Shown: positions 51,151 through 59,899 of the stretch, one piece after another
Layout: every line of letters starts with the position of its first letter
Numbering within the stretch: position 1 is the stretch's first letter
Source: Vibrio pacinii DSM 19139
Lineage (GTDB): Bacteria; Pseudomonadota; Gammaproteobacteria; Enterobacterales; Vibrionaceae
Length of the DNA: 64,000 nucleotides
Assembly (NCBI RefSeq): GCF_000711795.1
Contig: NZ_KL543977.1
Span: 115,664 to 179,663 of the forward strand
Direction: 5' to 3'
Notes under the pieces: model-generated
The model's input: only the letters and a program-made list of their open reading frames with translations
Databases searched by the model: none
What the model was told of the DNA's origin: nothing
Position numbers and translations under genes: made by a program

Positions 51151-54100
51151 TTAAACATCATCTTGTTGCTCGACAAACTGTGTGGGTGACATTCCAAACC
51201 GATGCTTGAAACGTTGGCTAAAGTAAGAAGGATCATTAAACCCGCACTCAAATGCGACATCCGAAACCTTACCGCCAGCTAATAATCTGCGGCAAGCGTG
51301 ATCTAAACGCGTATCGTTGAGGTGTTCAGTAAAGGTTTTATCAAAAGCCGACTTGACCCGACGTTGCAGACTGCGTTCTGAGATGTAGAGCATTTTAGCT
51401 GCAACGGAAGTACTGAACTCAGGGTCCGTGTACTGCTTTTCAACCAAGTCGACCAATTTGTCTAACCACGGGTCGTGCTGCAGTCGGCTATCTTTTGGCA
51501 CATCCTGCTGTGTAGTGGCCGTCGATTTCTCTTCAAATACTTCGCTGGTTGGCCAAGATAACTCAAGCAAGTTGCGTTCTGCTGAAGAGTGGCTATAGAT
51601 TTTACCGCCGCTTTGCGCCACCAAGTCCACTAAGCCGTAGGTATTGGTTGACTCGCTTTGCTCGGGTGCGGCGCCTTGGTCGAGCATAGAAAACGTGACC
51701 CAATCATCTCTTCGGTTCAACTGTATCACAACAGTTTGGTTGCGATAGCAACGCTTGACGATACCATCGAAGATAAGATTAAACATCTCATCAAGGTTGA
51801 AGACTTTAAGACTGATATAGAAGCCATCACTCACTTCTATATCGACATGGACGCCCGCTCTATCGAGCTCTTTTTGCCAGCCACGCAGTACCGATTGAAC
51901 GATCAAACTGAGATTATACACAGGTAACGCCTGACCATTAGTCGAACGTATGTTGACCAACAGATCAAGTTGTTTCACTAAGTAGTCTACCGCAGCTTGA
52001 CTGATCTCTTGTCTATCAGTTTGATTCAACAACTTGTCACGCAACGCATGGATAGACTCGATATAAATTAAGCCTCGCACCTGCAGTTGTTTACGTAACT
52101 GTTGATTGTTATCGACCAGAACACGGCTTTGATGGCGAAGCTGATTGGTTTTCAGTGCCACTTGTGCTCGCAAATCACGATTTGACTTAGCCATAATACG
52201 TGAACGCCAAAAGGCGATGGCAGAAACAATGACCATCGTGAGTAACACATACATCAACCCAGCATAAGATGACGTATACCATGGCTCATTAACCGTAAAA
52301 TCAAAATGCTTAATGTCACTCTGTTCAATCCCATTGCGCAGTGCGCGCACTTCGAGGGTGTAACGACCAGGCTTTAAGTGCTCAATCGAGAGTGTTGCCC
52401 CATCAAGCATCGTCCATGTTTCATCACGAACGAGTCGGTACTCAAGATCGAGATTACTTGAACTCGGTACAATACCAAATTGGAAAAATAACGACTCTCC
52501 ATAGCTTATTTCCAACGGAGATTGAACAGTGTTACCGAGTGAATACAACTGTTGATTTTGTTTAATTTGACTAAAGATAACTTCGGCTTTTGGCAGCACG
52601 CTGTCACTAAGTTGGCGGGTATCAATTTCGACGAATGTGTTGCGGGCACCCAACAATAATGCCTCTTTACTGCCACTACTGTAGCTACACAGCGCTGAAA
52701 TAAACTCATTGTTAATCAGGCCTAGAGGTTCGCCGTAATGACCTTCAAGTCTCCCTGAGTCTGAGTATCTAGATAACCCACTCGACGAGGTTAACCACAC
52801 TCCCGTCTCGTTCTTTAGTAAACACTTGGGGGTAACATGCCCATCCACCATAGTTAGCGGTTGAGTCTGCTGGCTGTCGATGTCGAACCTATAAGCACCA
52901 TAACGACCGACAACCCACAACTCACTCTCCGAGATCTGTTCAATATCAATCACCTCACCATAGGTCACACTTTCTCCGACAAATCGTACCTCACCATCAC
53001 GCAATAGGTAGATACCGTGTTCAGTTCCCAGCGTCAGATAGCCTTGATGGGTGACAAACATATGCGTCAATTGCGCAGGTAAGTATTGGTCGATCATCCA
53101 CTCCGAGCCAAATGAGGTGTATTGTCTACTCGTCAGGTGATAGCTCCATAACTGGTTATTGCTTGCTCCCCACAATAGATTCTGCTCATCGAACTCAATA
53201 AAGCGCACATCGCTCTGTTGTAGTGTTTTAGGTAAATCAGTGTCGACCCTCTCTCCGGTAATGGCATCAATACCGACAATACCCTGCCCGGTGGCGAGCC
53301 ATAAAACCCCGTCACGCTGCTCAAAGTCATTCACTTTACCTTGGTAAACTAATTTTCTAGGTTCAAGGTCAGTGGCCCCAAGACGATAGATGCCACGATT
53401 GGTCAACATCCAATAGCCGTCTTGCGTCGAGGCGCTTTGCAGTTTTATCGCCACTTCACTATTTCGACCATAACTGCTGGGCAAGTATGCATAGCGTACA
53501 AAGTGACGTGAAAAGGTCGAGAAATAGCGTACTCCCCGATCCGTGGCTATCCATATCCCACCACGATGATCATTGAGCAACGCATAGATTTTCTCACCAG
53601 TGAGTTTATTTCCAGCCCAAAAACCTTGATCAAATTGACGAGTTTCATCGCGACTAAAGGTATAGATGAACAAGCCTTTCTCGGTACCAATCCAATACTC
53701 TTGTTCGGTTTCAGTAATACTCAATACATGGTTATTGGAAATACGCTTGACTGGTTTATGTGGGTTATAAATATCGAATACCAGCGCACCATTTAAGCTT
53801 CCTACCACCAGTTCATTGCGCGCTGAAGAAAAATAGAGTGTCTCGGCGTAATGACTGCCAGAGCTAGTGACATGTTTAAACGTCTGCTGCTGAGAAAGAA
53901 ACACGCCAGAATTGGTCGCTAGCACCCACTTTGAATGGACAAGTTTGGCATCGTTTATCGTAATTTTCGCAGACTGATTATATTGATAGAGCTCAGTGAG
54001 TGAGTATTGGGTTAGTTCACCAGTATCAATAAGATAGGTATAAAAATTGTGCTGATCGGAGAGCCAAATAAAGCGTTGTGAGGCGCCAATAGAAAGGATT

Positions 54101-54456
54101 TCCGTTCCAGGAGTCAGGTTTAAAACCAGCTGCTTTTCCTGATTAGGTACCGTTCGATAGAGTTCGTTTTGAAAAAAGGTCCAAAAAGCATTATCAGCAA
54201 AGGCGATCTGCTCTGCTTCGTGCTCAAGGGCTGACCCCCACTCCGGCATGATATGCTGGCCATCAAAAAACAGCACTTGATTACGTACATCCTGCAACCA
54301 GATGCCGCCGCCATCGGCACGAAACAAGTTTTTAGCCGCAAAGACTTTTCCCTCTGCCAAACTGGGGAGGGGATAAAAAACTTTGGGCGAGGTATTCAAT
54401 GCCTGAACCTCTACACTAAATAGCAACATGTAGAGTATCAGCAATAGTTTCTTCAC
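51151..54456 (-). CDS. Membrane AraC-type regulator with beta-propeller sensor and degenerate kinase-like domain
   Basis: A 1101-residue protein: signal peptide (1-19), periplasmic beta-propeller of repeated Reg_prop-like blades (for example WIGTEKGLFIYTF, IWIATDRGVRYFS) to about 640, a Y_Y_Y-type beta domain (650-725), one membrane helix (731-752), a coiled coil, a kinase-like region (about 795-970) and a C-terminal AraC/HTH_18 domain (about 995-1101, SERSLQRRVKSAF and DVAFECGFNDPSYFSQRFKHRFGMSP). The layout resembles hybrid two-component systems of Bacteroides, but no receiver domain is present and the kinase motifs are poor (no HELRTPL; the N-box asparagine is replaced). So it may sense a periplasmic ligand and bind DNA directly. 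Ligand and targets are unknown. Confidence 0.85.
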   Translation of the reverse strand: MKKLLLILYMLLFSVEVQALNTSPKVFYPLPSLAEGKVFAAKNLFRADGGGIWLQDVRNQVLFFDGQHIMPEWGSALEHEAEQIAFADNAFWTFFQNELYRTVPNQEKQLVLNLTPGTEILSIGASQRFIWLSDQHNFYTYLIDTGELTQYSLTELYQYNQSAKITINDAKLVHSKWVLATNSGVFLSQQQTFKHVTSSGSHYAETLYFSSARNELVVGSLNGALVFDIYNPHKPVKRISNNHVLSITETEQEYWIGTEKGLFIYTFSRDETRQFDQGFWAGNKLTGEKIYALLNDHRGGIWIATDRGVRYFSTFSRHFVRYAYLPSSYGRNSEVAIKLQSASTQDGYWMLTNRGIYRLGATDLEPRKLVYQGKVNDFEQRDGVLWLATGQGIVGIDAITGERVDTDLPKTLQQSDVRFIEFDEQNLLWGASNNQLWSYHLTSRQYTSFGSEWMIDQYLPAQLTHMFVTHQGYLTLGTEHGIYLLRDGEVRFVGESVTYGEVIDIEQISESELWVVGRYGAYRFDIDSQQTQPLTMVDGHVTPKCLLKNETGVWLTSSSGLSRYSDSGRLEGHYGEPLGLINNEFISALCSYSSGSKEALLLGARNTFVEIDTRQLSDSVLPKAEVIFSQIKQNQQLYSLGNTVQSPLEISYGESLFFQFGIVPSSSNLDLEYRLVRDETWTMLDGATLSIEHLKPGRYTLEVRALRNGIEQSDIKHFDFTVNEPWYTSSYAGLMYVLLTMVIVSAIAFWRSRIMAKSNRDLRAQVALKTNQLRHQSRVLVDNNQQLRKQLQVRGLIYIESIHALRDKLLNQTDRQEISQAAVDYLVKQLDLLVNIRSTNGQALPVYNLSLIVQSVLRGWQKELDRAGVHVDIEVSDGFYISLKVFNLDEMFNLIFDGIVKRCYRNQTVVIQLNRRDDWVTFSMLDQGAAPEQSESTNTYGLVDLVAQSGGKIYSHSSAERNLLELSWPTSEVFEEKSTATTQQDVPKDSRLQHDPWLDKLVDLVEKQYTDPEFSTSVAAKMLYISERSLQRRVKSAFDKTFTEHLNDTRLDHACRRLLAGGKVSDVAFECGFNDPSYFSQRFKHRFGMSPTQFVEQQDDV

Positions 54457-54593
54457 TTATTTCCGTCCTGGGCTACAACCAAAGGGCGATGATAGCGCGA
54501 CCAAAGGTAACAAAGTAGCTTAGTGTTATTTTGTGACGATAAATTACCTAAGAAATAAGTCGATTAACAAGTGATGTGAAGCAATTAGTGCCG

Positions 54594-54636
54594 ACTTTCT
54601 CGGTAGCTTCACAGATAGTGAATCAACCGAGAAAGT
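54594..54636. repeat. Long hairpin between znuA and the AraC-type gene
   Basis: ACTTTCTCGGT and ACCGAGAAAGT form a perfect 11-base outer stem; inside, TTCAC and GTGAA form five more pairs around AGATA, with a symmetric 3x3 internal loop. It starts 21 bases after the znuA stop. No T-run follows on either strand, so it is not a standard intrinsic terminator; it may protect the znuA mRNA 3' end or be a DNA-level element. Confidence 0.7.
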
Positions 54637-54657
54637 AAAGCTATCTTTGGTCGTCAA

Positions 54658-55539
54658 TCAGTCAGAACTCAAACAGTGGCTAAAGCTATCTGCCAATTGC
54701 TGTTTAAACGTAAAATAACCACCTGGTTTTACTTCAATATCACTCCCAATAGGATCCAATACGCCGATATTGGTGTCGCTACCTCGAGTAACAGACTGGA
54801 CAACAGCAGGTGTAAACTGAGGCTCAGTGAACAAGCAGTAAACGTCATTACCAGAGAGCGCTTTGCGAATCGAAATCAATGTTTTAGCCCCTGGTTTTCG
54901 GTCTGGGCTAATGGTGAAGTAACCAAGATGGTTGAGGCCATAATCTTGCTCGAAATAACCATATGCGTCATGGAAAACATAGTAACCACGGGCTTTTATT
55001 GGCGCGAGTTGCTGCTTGATAGCTTGATGCTGCTGTTCTAGCTGACGGTTAAATGAGGCTAAATTGGTCAGGTATTGCGAGCGATGTTGAGGGTCTGCAT
55101 CAGCCATAGCCAGCGCAATAGCTTGCGCGACTTGTTTTGTCGGTAGATAACCAAGCCAAAAATGCGAATCATAACTTCCGTGATCATGGCCCTCATGGCT
55201 GTGGTTACCCTGCACATATTCACGTAGGGCTAAATCTGGAATCTGGCTTAATGTCAGTACCTTTGCTCGCCCATCAAGGATTTTACCCAAAAACGGTTCA
55301 AGATCTTGTCCATACCATATGACCAAGTCTGCAGAATGGATGCGTTTGACATCAGACGGGCGTAATGCGTAATCATGTGGTGAAGTATTTGAGGACAACA
55401 GCACATCAGGTGTATTAATACCCTTAGCGATTTCAGTCGCAATCAACTGAATGGGTTTAATACTGGTTAACACCGTAGCGGCTTGGGCGGTACTTATCGT
55501 GGCCAAAAAAATGGCACACGCCGAGAAAAATTGTTTCAT
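54658..55539 (-). CDS. znuA: Zinc ABC transporter periplasmic binding protein ZnuA
   Basis: ZnuA captures Zn(II) in the periplasm. It has a signal peptide (MKQFFSACAIFLATISTAQA), the binding histidines in SNTSPHDYALRPSD and VFHDAYGYFEQDYGL, and a His-rich loop HSHEGHDHGSYDSH (about 112-125) typical of the zinc branch of the family. It is divergent from znuCB with a Zur-like box between. Confidence 0.95.
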   Translation of the reverse strand: MKQFFSACAIFLATISTAQAATVLTSIKPIQLIATEIAKGINTPDVLLSSNTSPHDYALRPSDVKRIHSADLVIWYGQDLEPFLGKILDGRAKVLTLSQIPDLALREYVQGNHSHEGHDHGSYDSHFWLGYLPTKQVAQAIALAMADADPQHRSQYLTNLASFNRQLEQQHQAIKQQLAPIKARGYYVFHDAYGYFEQDYGLNHLGYFTISPDRKPGAKTLISIRKALSGNDVYCLFTEPQFTPAVVQSVTRGSDTNIGVLDPIGSDIEVKPGGYFTFKQQLADSFSHCLSSD

Positions 55540-55572
55540 GACGAAGGACTACTGACTGGTTTAAGTGAGGAA

Positions 55573-55595
55573 CAAATGTTACATTATAACAATAA
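55573..55595. promoter_or_regulatory. Zur-like box between znuA and znuCB
   Basis: The core ATGTTACATTATAACAAT (55576-55593) is a good match to the gammaproteobacterial Zur consensus ATGTTATANTATAACAT. It lies between the divergent zinc uptake genes, so one repressor can control both. Confidence 0.75.
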
Positions 55596-55618
55596 ACAAT
55601 TGCAAATGAGTTCCATTC

Positions 55619-56404
55619 ATGTCGACTCTAGTCGAACTAAATGATATCTGCGTTCACTTCGACCAACGTAAAGTGCTTGATAACGTCAGCTTACGTCTAA
55701 ACCGTGGTGAAATTACCACCTTGATTGGCCCGAATGGTGCTGGAAAGTCGACCTTAGTCAAAGTTCTACTGGGACTGCAACGTCAATTTAGTGGTCAAGT
55801 GACAAAAACAAAAGGGTTAAAGATAGGTTACGTTCCGCAAAAGCTTAAACTGAACGACTCTCTACCGCTTAACGTTGACCGATTTTTACAGCTGGCAGGG
55901 AAATACAGCCGTCAGGAAATCAACGATGCGCTCAAACTCGTCGGCGCAGAGCACTTAGCCCATAGCAATATGCATTCACTGTCAGGTGGAGAGACTCAAC
56001 GTGTACTTCTTTCGCGTGCACTTTTGCAACGTCCCGATCTGCTTGTCCTTGATGAACCTGCTCAAGGGGTCGATGTACAGGGGCAAATCGACTTGTATGA
56101 TCTGATCGATACCATTCGTCATCGCTTCAATTGCGCGGTATTCATGGTGTCACACGACCTACACCTAGTGATGGCTAAAACCGATGATGTGGTTTGTCTC
56201 CATCATCATATCTGTTGCTCTGGTGCCCCCGCAGATATTGCTCAGCATCCGAGTTATATTGCTCTGTTTGGTCACAATCATCAACAATCACTGGCTTTTT
56301 ATCATCACCAACATGATCATCACCACCACGACTTGGCAGGCCAACCAGTGACTGGCGAAGCCACTGACTGTTCACATCATTCTCACGGGCATCATCATGA
56401 TTGA
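55619..56404 (+). CDS. znuC: Zinc ABC transporter ATP-binding protein ZnuC
   Basis: ATPase of the ZnuABC zinc importer. Walker A GPNGAGKSTLVKVL, signature LSGGETQRVLLSRAL and Walker B LLVLDEPAQGVD are clear. The last 40 residues are extremely histidine-rich (HHHQHDHHHHDL and HHSHGHHHD), a tail that could store or sense zinc. It overlaps znuB by eight bases. Confidence 0.95.
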   Translation: MSTLVELNDICVHFDQRKVLDNVSLRLNRGEITTLIGPNGAGKSTLVKVLLGLQRQFSGQVTKTKGLKIGYVPQKLKLNDSLPLNVDRFLQLAGKYSRQEINDALKLVGAEHLAHSNMHSLSGGETQRVLLSRALLQRPDLLVLDEPAQGVDVQGQIDLYDLIDTIRHRFNCAVFMVSHDLHLVMAKTDDVVCLHHHICCSGAPADIAQHPSYIALFGHNHQQSLAFYHHQHDHHHHDLAGQPVTGEATDCSHHSHGHHHD

Positions 56405-57182
56405 GTTTCTCTTGCCTTCAATTTTTGCTGGTTTGGGTATCGCCGCCATTGCCGGCCCGCTAGGTTCATTTGTTGTCTGGCGCCGTATGGCTTACTTTGG
56501 CGACACACTGGCGCACGCCTCTTTAATGGGCTTAGCACTTGGTTTCCTACTCAATATTAACTTATACCTAGCTCTGACGGTTTGCTGCCTTGCATTAGCT
56601 ATCTTGTTGGTCACGTTACAAAAGCAGCAACTTGTCGCGACAGATACCCTACTTGGCATATTGGCCCATAGCTCACTTTCACTCGGACTTGTTGCCGTTA
56701 GCTTTCTCGATAATGTGCGTATTGATTTGATGAGTTACTTATTTGGTGACTTGTTAGCGGTATCACCAAGCGATCTGATCTACATCTATTCTGGTGTGGT
56801 TTTAGTCGGCTTAGTACTTTTTGCCTTCTGGCGCCCGCTTCTATCAACCACGGTAAACGAAGAACTTGCTGCCGTTGAAGGGCATAACATTGATTTAATG
56901 CGATTAATTTTAATGCTGTTGGTTGGCTTAGTGATCGCCATCGGCATGAAGTTTGTTGGCGCACTGATCATGACCTCGCTACTGATCATTCCCGCTGCGA
57001 CCGCACGTCGACTAGCTCGAACGCCTGAACAGATGGCGATGTTTGCCGCACTGATTGGTGCAATCGCGGTTCTGATTGGCTTATCGATGTCATGGCACTA
57101 TGACACCCCAGCAGGGCCTTCGGTTGTATTGAGTGCAACGGCCATGTTTATGCTGTCACAAATGACCAAGTCGAGAAGTTAA
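56397..57182 (+). CDS. znuB: Zinc ABC transporter permease ZnuB
   Basis: Membrane subunit of the zinc importer, 261 residues with about eight hydrophobic segments. Typical family stretches are LGSFVVWRRMAYFGDTLAHASLMG and KFVGALIMTSLLIIPAATARRLA. It is translationally coupled to znuC by an eight-base overlap and ends in a strong terminator. Confidence 0.95.
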   Translation: MIEFLLPSIFAGLGIAAIAGPLGSFVVWRRMAYFGDTLAHASLMGLALGFLLNINLYLALTVCCLALAILLVTLQKQQLVATDTLLGILAHSSLSLGLVAVSFLDNVRIDLMSYLFGDLLAVSPSDLIYIYSGVVLVGLVLFAFWRPLLSTTVNEELAAVEGHNIDLMRLILMLLVGLVIAIGMKFVGALIMTSLLIIPAATARRLARTPEQMAMFAALIGAIAVLIGLSMSWHYDTPAGPSVVLSATAMFMLSQMTKSRS

Positions 57183-57195
57183 GCGACCAAAAAAC

Positions 57196-57233
57196 AAATA
57201 AAAGGGGCGGATTCACATCCGCCCCTTTTATTA
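57196..57233 (+). terminator. Bidirectional terminator between znuB and purF
   Basis: Twelve-base perfect stem AAAGGGGCGGAT / ATCCGCCCCTTT with a TCAC loop and A/T tails on both sides, between converging genes. Confidence 0.94.
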
Positions 57234-57254
57234 TTGTTACTCACGATTGGTCAC

Positions 57255-58769
57255 TTAAGCGCCTTCGTTATGCAGCTCAAGGTTGGCTAAATCTTGTTGT
57301 ATTTCACGTTGAACCTTTGCGTCATCACTACGCAGCGACTCTAGAAAGTCGAGGTAGTTTTGATCAATGTCGCCGGTAACATACTCGCCATTAAATACCG
57401 AGGTTTCGAACTTCGCAATATCGGTATTACCGCAGCCTACCGCCTGAACTAAATCTTCTAACGTCTGGAAGATAAGCTCGTCAGCACCAATCTGCTTACA
57501 GATGGCGTCGTTGTCACGGCCATGAGCAATCAACTCGACAGCACTTGGCATATCGATACCATACACGTTAGGGAAACGAATTTCCGGCGCGGCTGACACC
57601 ATGAAGACTTTCTTCGCCCCAGAGTCACGTGCCATCTCGATGATTTGTTCAGAGGTAGTACCGCGTACAATAGAGTCATCTACCAGTAATACATTCTTAT
57701 CTTTAAACTCAGATCGAATCGCATTCAGTTTGCGGCGTACCGATTTTTTACGCTGCTGTTGACCCGGCATAATAAACGTACGACCGACATAGCGGTTCTT
57801 AACGAACCCCTGGCGGTATGGTTTGTCGATCGCTTGTGCAATCTGCAGCGCGATATCGCATGAAGTTTCAGGAATTGGAATAACAACGTCGATATCAAGG
57901 TGACTGTACTCATCACGAATACGCTCACCGAGTTTTTTACCCATTTCAACACGTGCACTATAAACCGAGATTTTATCGATGAAAGAGTCTGGACGTGAGA
58001 AGTAAACGAACTCGAAAATACATGGGTTAAGGCTTGGATTATCAGCACATTGCTTAGTATGTAGCTGACCGTCAAAGGTCGCATAGATAGCTTCACCAGG
58101 TGCCACATCACGAATGAAATCAAAACCAACGGCATCTAAAGCAACAGACTCAGAGGCAACCATATATTCGGTTGCTCCATCTATTTCACGCTTACCAAGA
58201 CAAAGAGGACGAATACCATTTGGATCGCGAAACGCCACCATGCCATGGCCGATAATCATCGCAGTGACCGCATAGGCACCACGAATCGTACGATGAACAT
58301 TGGTTACCGCACGAAATACATCATCGGTAGTGACATTGCCTTTAACCGTATCAATTTCATGCGCAAGGACATTGAGAAGCACTTCTGAATCAGACGTCGT
58401 GTTGATGTGGCGACGATCTTTTTCGAACAGTTTTTGGCGAACCTCAGCGGCATTGGTTAAGTTACCGTTGTGTGCAAGCGTGATACCAAATGGTGAGTTC
58501 ACATAGAAAGGCTGGGCTTCAGAAGAACTTGAGCTACCCGCAGTAGGGTAACGTACATGACCAATGCCGACGTGACCTTGAAGGCGTTGCATGTGCTTCG
58601 CTTCAAATACATCCTTGACTAAACCGTTCGCCTTACGCAGACGAAAACGATTGCTATCTATGGTACAAATGCCCGCGGCATCTTGGCCACGGTGCTGCAA
58701 TACCGTCAACGCATCATAGATAGACTGGTTTACAGGCGAAGTGCCCACGACTCCAACAATACCACACAT
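57255..58769 (-). CDS. purF: Amidophosphoribosyltransferase PurF
   Basis: PurF makes phosphoribosylamine, the first step of purine synthesis. Cys2 (MCGIVGVVG) is the glutaminase nucleophile after Met removal, followed by GHVRYPTAGSSS and the PRPP loop VLLVDDSIVRGTTSEQ. Length 504 is as in E. coli. It lies 35 bases after cvpA, the standard arrangement, under the PurR-controlled promoter upstream of cvpA. Confidence 0.97.
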   Translation of the reverse strand: MCGIVGVVGTSPVNQSIYDALTVLQHRGQDAAGICTIDSNRFRLRKANGLVKDVFEAKHMQRLQGHVGIGHVRYPTAGSSSSSEAQPFYVNSPFGITLAHNGNLTNAAEVRQKLFEKDRRHINTTSDSEVLLNVLAHEIDTVKGNVTTDDVFRAVTNVHRTIRGAYAVTAMIIGHGMVAFRDPNGIRPLCLGKREIDGATEYMVASESVALDAVGFDFIRDVAPGEAIYATFDGQLHTKQCADNPSLNPCIFEFVYFSRPDSFIDKISVYSARVEMGKKLGERIRDEYSHLDIDVVIPIPETSCDIALQIAQAIDKPYRQGFVKNRYVGRTFIMPGQQQRKKSVRRKLNAIRSEFKDKNVLLVDDSIVRGTTSEQIIEMARDSGAKKVFMVSAAPEIRFPNVYGIDMPSAVELIAHGRDNDAICKQIGADELIFQTLEDLVQAVGCGNTDIAKFETSVFNGEYVTGDIDQNYLDFLESLRSDDAKVQREIQQDLANLELHNEGA

Positions 58770-58804
58770 GTCTTAACCCTCGATTTTCGACAATAGCTGG
58801 CGCG

Positions 58805-59296
58805 TTATAGCGCGCCAGATAAGAAACTTGATGTTGCTTGCAAATGTTCAAAGAAAGGTGCAATCACACGGCTAAACTCCGGGACCAATTGCGAACCTCT
58901 CCACCATTGCGAATCAGGAAACGTTGTAAACGCGTCCATGAAAAAGAGTGCAGCTGAAACAATCAAAACACCGCGTAAGCCACCAAAGACCACACCCAAT
59001 ACTCTGTCTGTTCCAGACAAACCCGTTTTTTGCACCAGTTGCGCTATGACGTAGTTGATCACAGCCCCTACAATTAGAGTAGCAATAAACAAGGCTGCAA
59101 TCGCGGCGCCATTTCGAATCATGTCATCTTGAATACGCGTAAAGTAGACCGCTAATTTAGCGTAATACTGGCTGGCGATAAAAAAAGCACCAAACCAAAT
59201 AACAAGTGACAAGGCTTCTTTAGTGAAACCACGAACTAAACTGATCAAAGCCGACAGGCCTATCACACCTAAAATGACAATATCTAACGGATTCAT
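58805..59296 (-). CDS. cvpA: CvpA family membrane protein
   Basis: CvpA is an inner membrane protein needed for colicin V production in E. coli and of unclear normal role. Four hydrophobic segments and the start MNPLDIVILGVIGLSALISLVRGFTKEALSL identify it. I choose ATG 59296 (163 residues, as in E. coli); the frame is open ten codons upstream, where it would run into the promoter. It is first in cvpA-purF. Confidence 0.93.
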   Translation of the reverse strand: MNPLDIVILGVIGLSALISLVRGFTKEALSLVIWFGAFFIASQYYAKLAVYFTRIQDDMIRNGAAIAALFIATLIVGAVINYVIAQLVQKTGLSGTDRVLGVVFGGLRGVLIVSAALFFMDAFTTFPDSQWWRGSQLVPEFSRVIAPFFEHLQATSSFLSGAL

Positions 59297-59324
59297 TTTG
59301 TACTTACATCTTAAGTTGGCGCGC

Positions 59325-59350
59325 ATTTTAACAGAAAAAACGCTGACGCA
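59325..59350 (-). promoter_or_regulatory. Promoter of cvpA-purF
   Basis: Minus-strand TTTGCG overlapping the PurR box, a 16-base spacer and TAAAAT (59330-59325). The predicted start lies about 25 bases before the cvpA ATG. Confidence 0.5.
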
Positions 59351-59361
59351 AACGTTTTCTT
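59346..59361. promoter_or_regulatory. PurR operator of cvpA-purF
   Basis: ACGCAAACGTTTTCTT matches the PurR box ACGCAAACGTTTNCNT at every position. It overlaps the -35 of the cvpA promoter and the last bases of dedD, as in E. coli cvpA-purF. Confidence 0.88.
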
Positions 59362-59899
59362 ATGGGTTTAGTGGTTTAAATTTGAGCAATTGACCTTTTG
59401 AACCAGTAATTTTTTCTAGCTCAATGATCTGGCGCTCGAGTTTACTCTTTGATACATCTGGGCCAATGATCACTCGAGTAAAACCATTTTCTGGTTTTGT
59501 ATGGGCTTGATAACCGCGTTTTTGCAGATCCTTAACTAGGTTCTTCGCATTCTCGGCATTTTTGAGCGCCATCAATTGTACAATCCAACCACTTTCTTGG
59601 TATTCATTACGCTCGGGGACCGCTTTAATTTCAACCGTCAGCGGCGCATCTTGAGCCTGATTCGATTCAGCATTTTCGACAACTTCAACGGGCGTTGGCG
59701 GAAGGCTTTGTGAATCATCAACAGGGTCGAGAATTTCAAAGCTCTCGAGTTCACTATCAAGTTCAGGTTTAAGGGGAATACTTGCTATCTCTTCTTGATA
59801 GTGCGCCTTTTTACCATCGAGTAGATCAGGTAAAACGATGACACCAATAGCAACCAATATAATGGTGCCAACAAGACGGTTTTGAAACTTGCTCGCCAT
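59360..59899 (-). CDS. dedD: DedD-like SPOR-domain cell division protein
   Basis: A 179-residue membrane protein with one N-terminal helix (LVGTIILVAIGVIVLPDLL), an acidic and proline-containing linker, and a C-terminal SPOR domain (SGWIVQLMALKNAENAKNLVKDLQKRGYQAHTKPENGFTRVIIGP). SPOR domains bind septal peptidoglycan lacking stem peptides. It follows folC directly and overlaps the PurR box of cvpA at its stop, so readthrough into cvpA-purF is possible. Confidence 0.9.
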   Translation of the reverse strand: MASKFQNRLVGTIILVAIGVIVLPDLLDGKKAHYQEEIASIPLKPELDSELESFEILDPVDDSQSLPPTPVEVVENAESNQAQDAPLTVEIKAVPERNEYQESGWIVQLMALKNAENAKNLVKDLQKRGYQAHTKPENGFTRVIIGPDVSKSKLERQIIELEKITGSKGQLLKFKPLNP

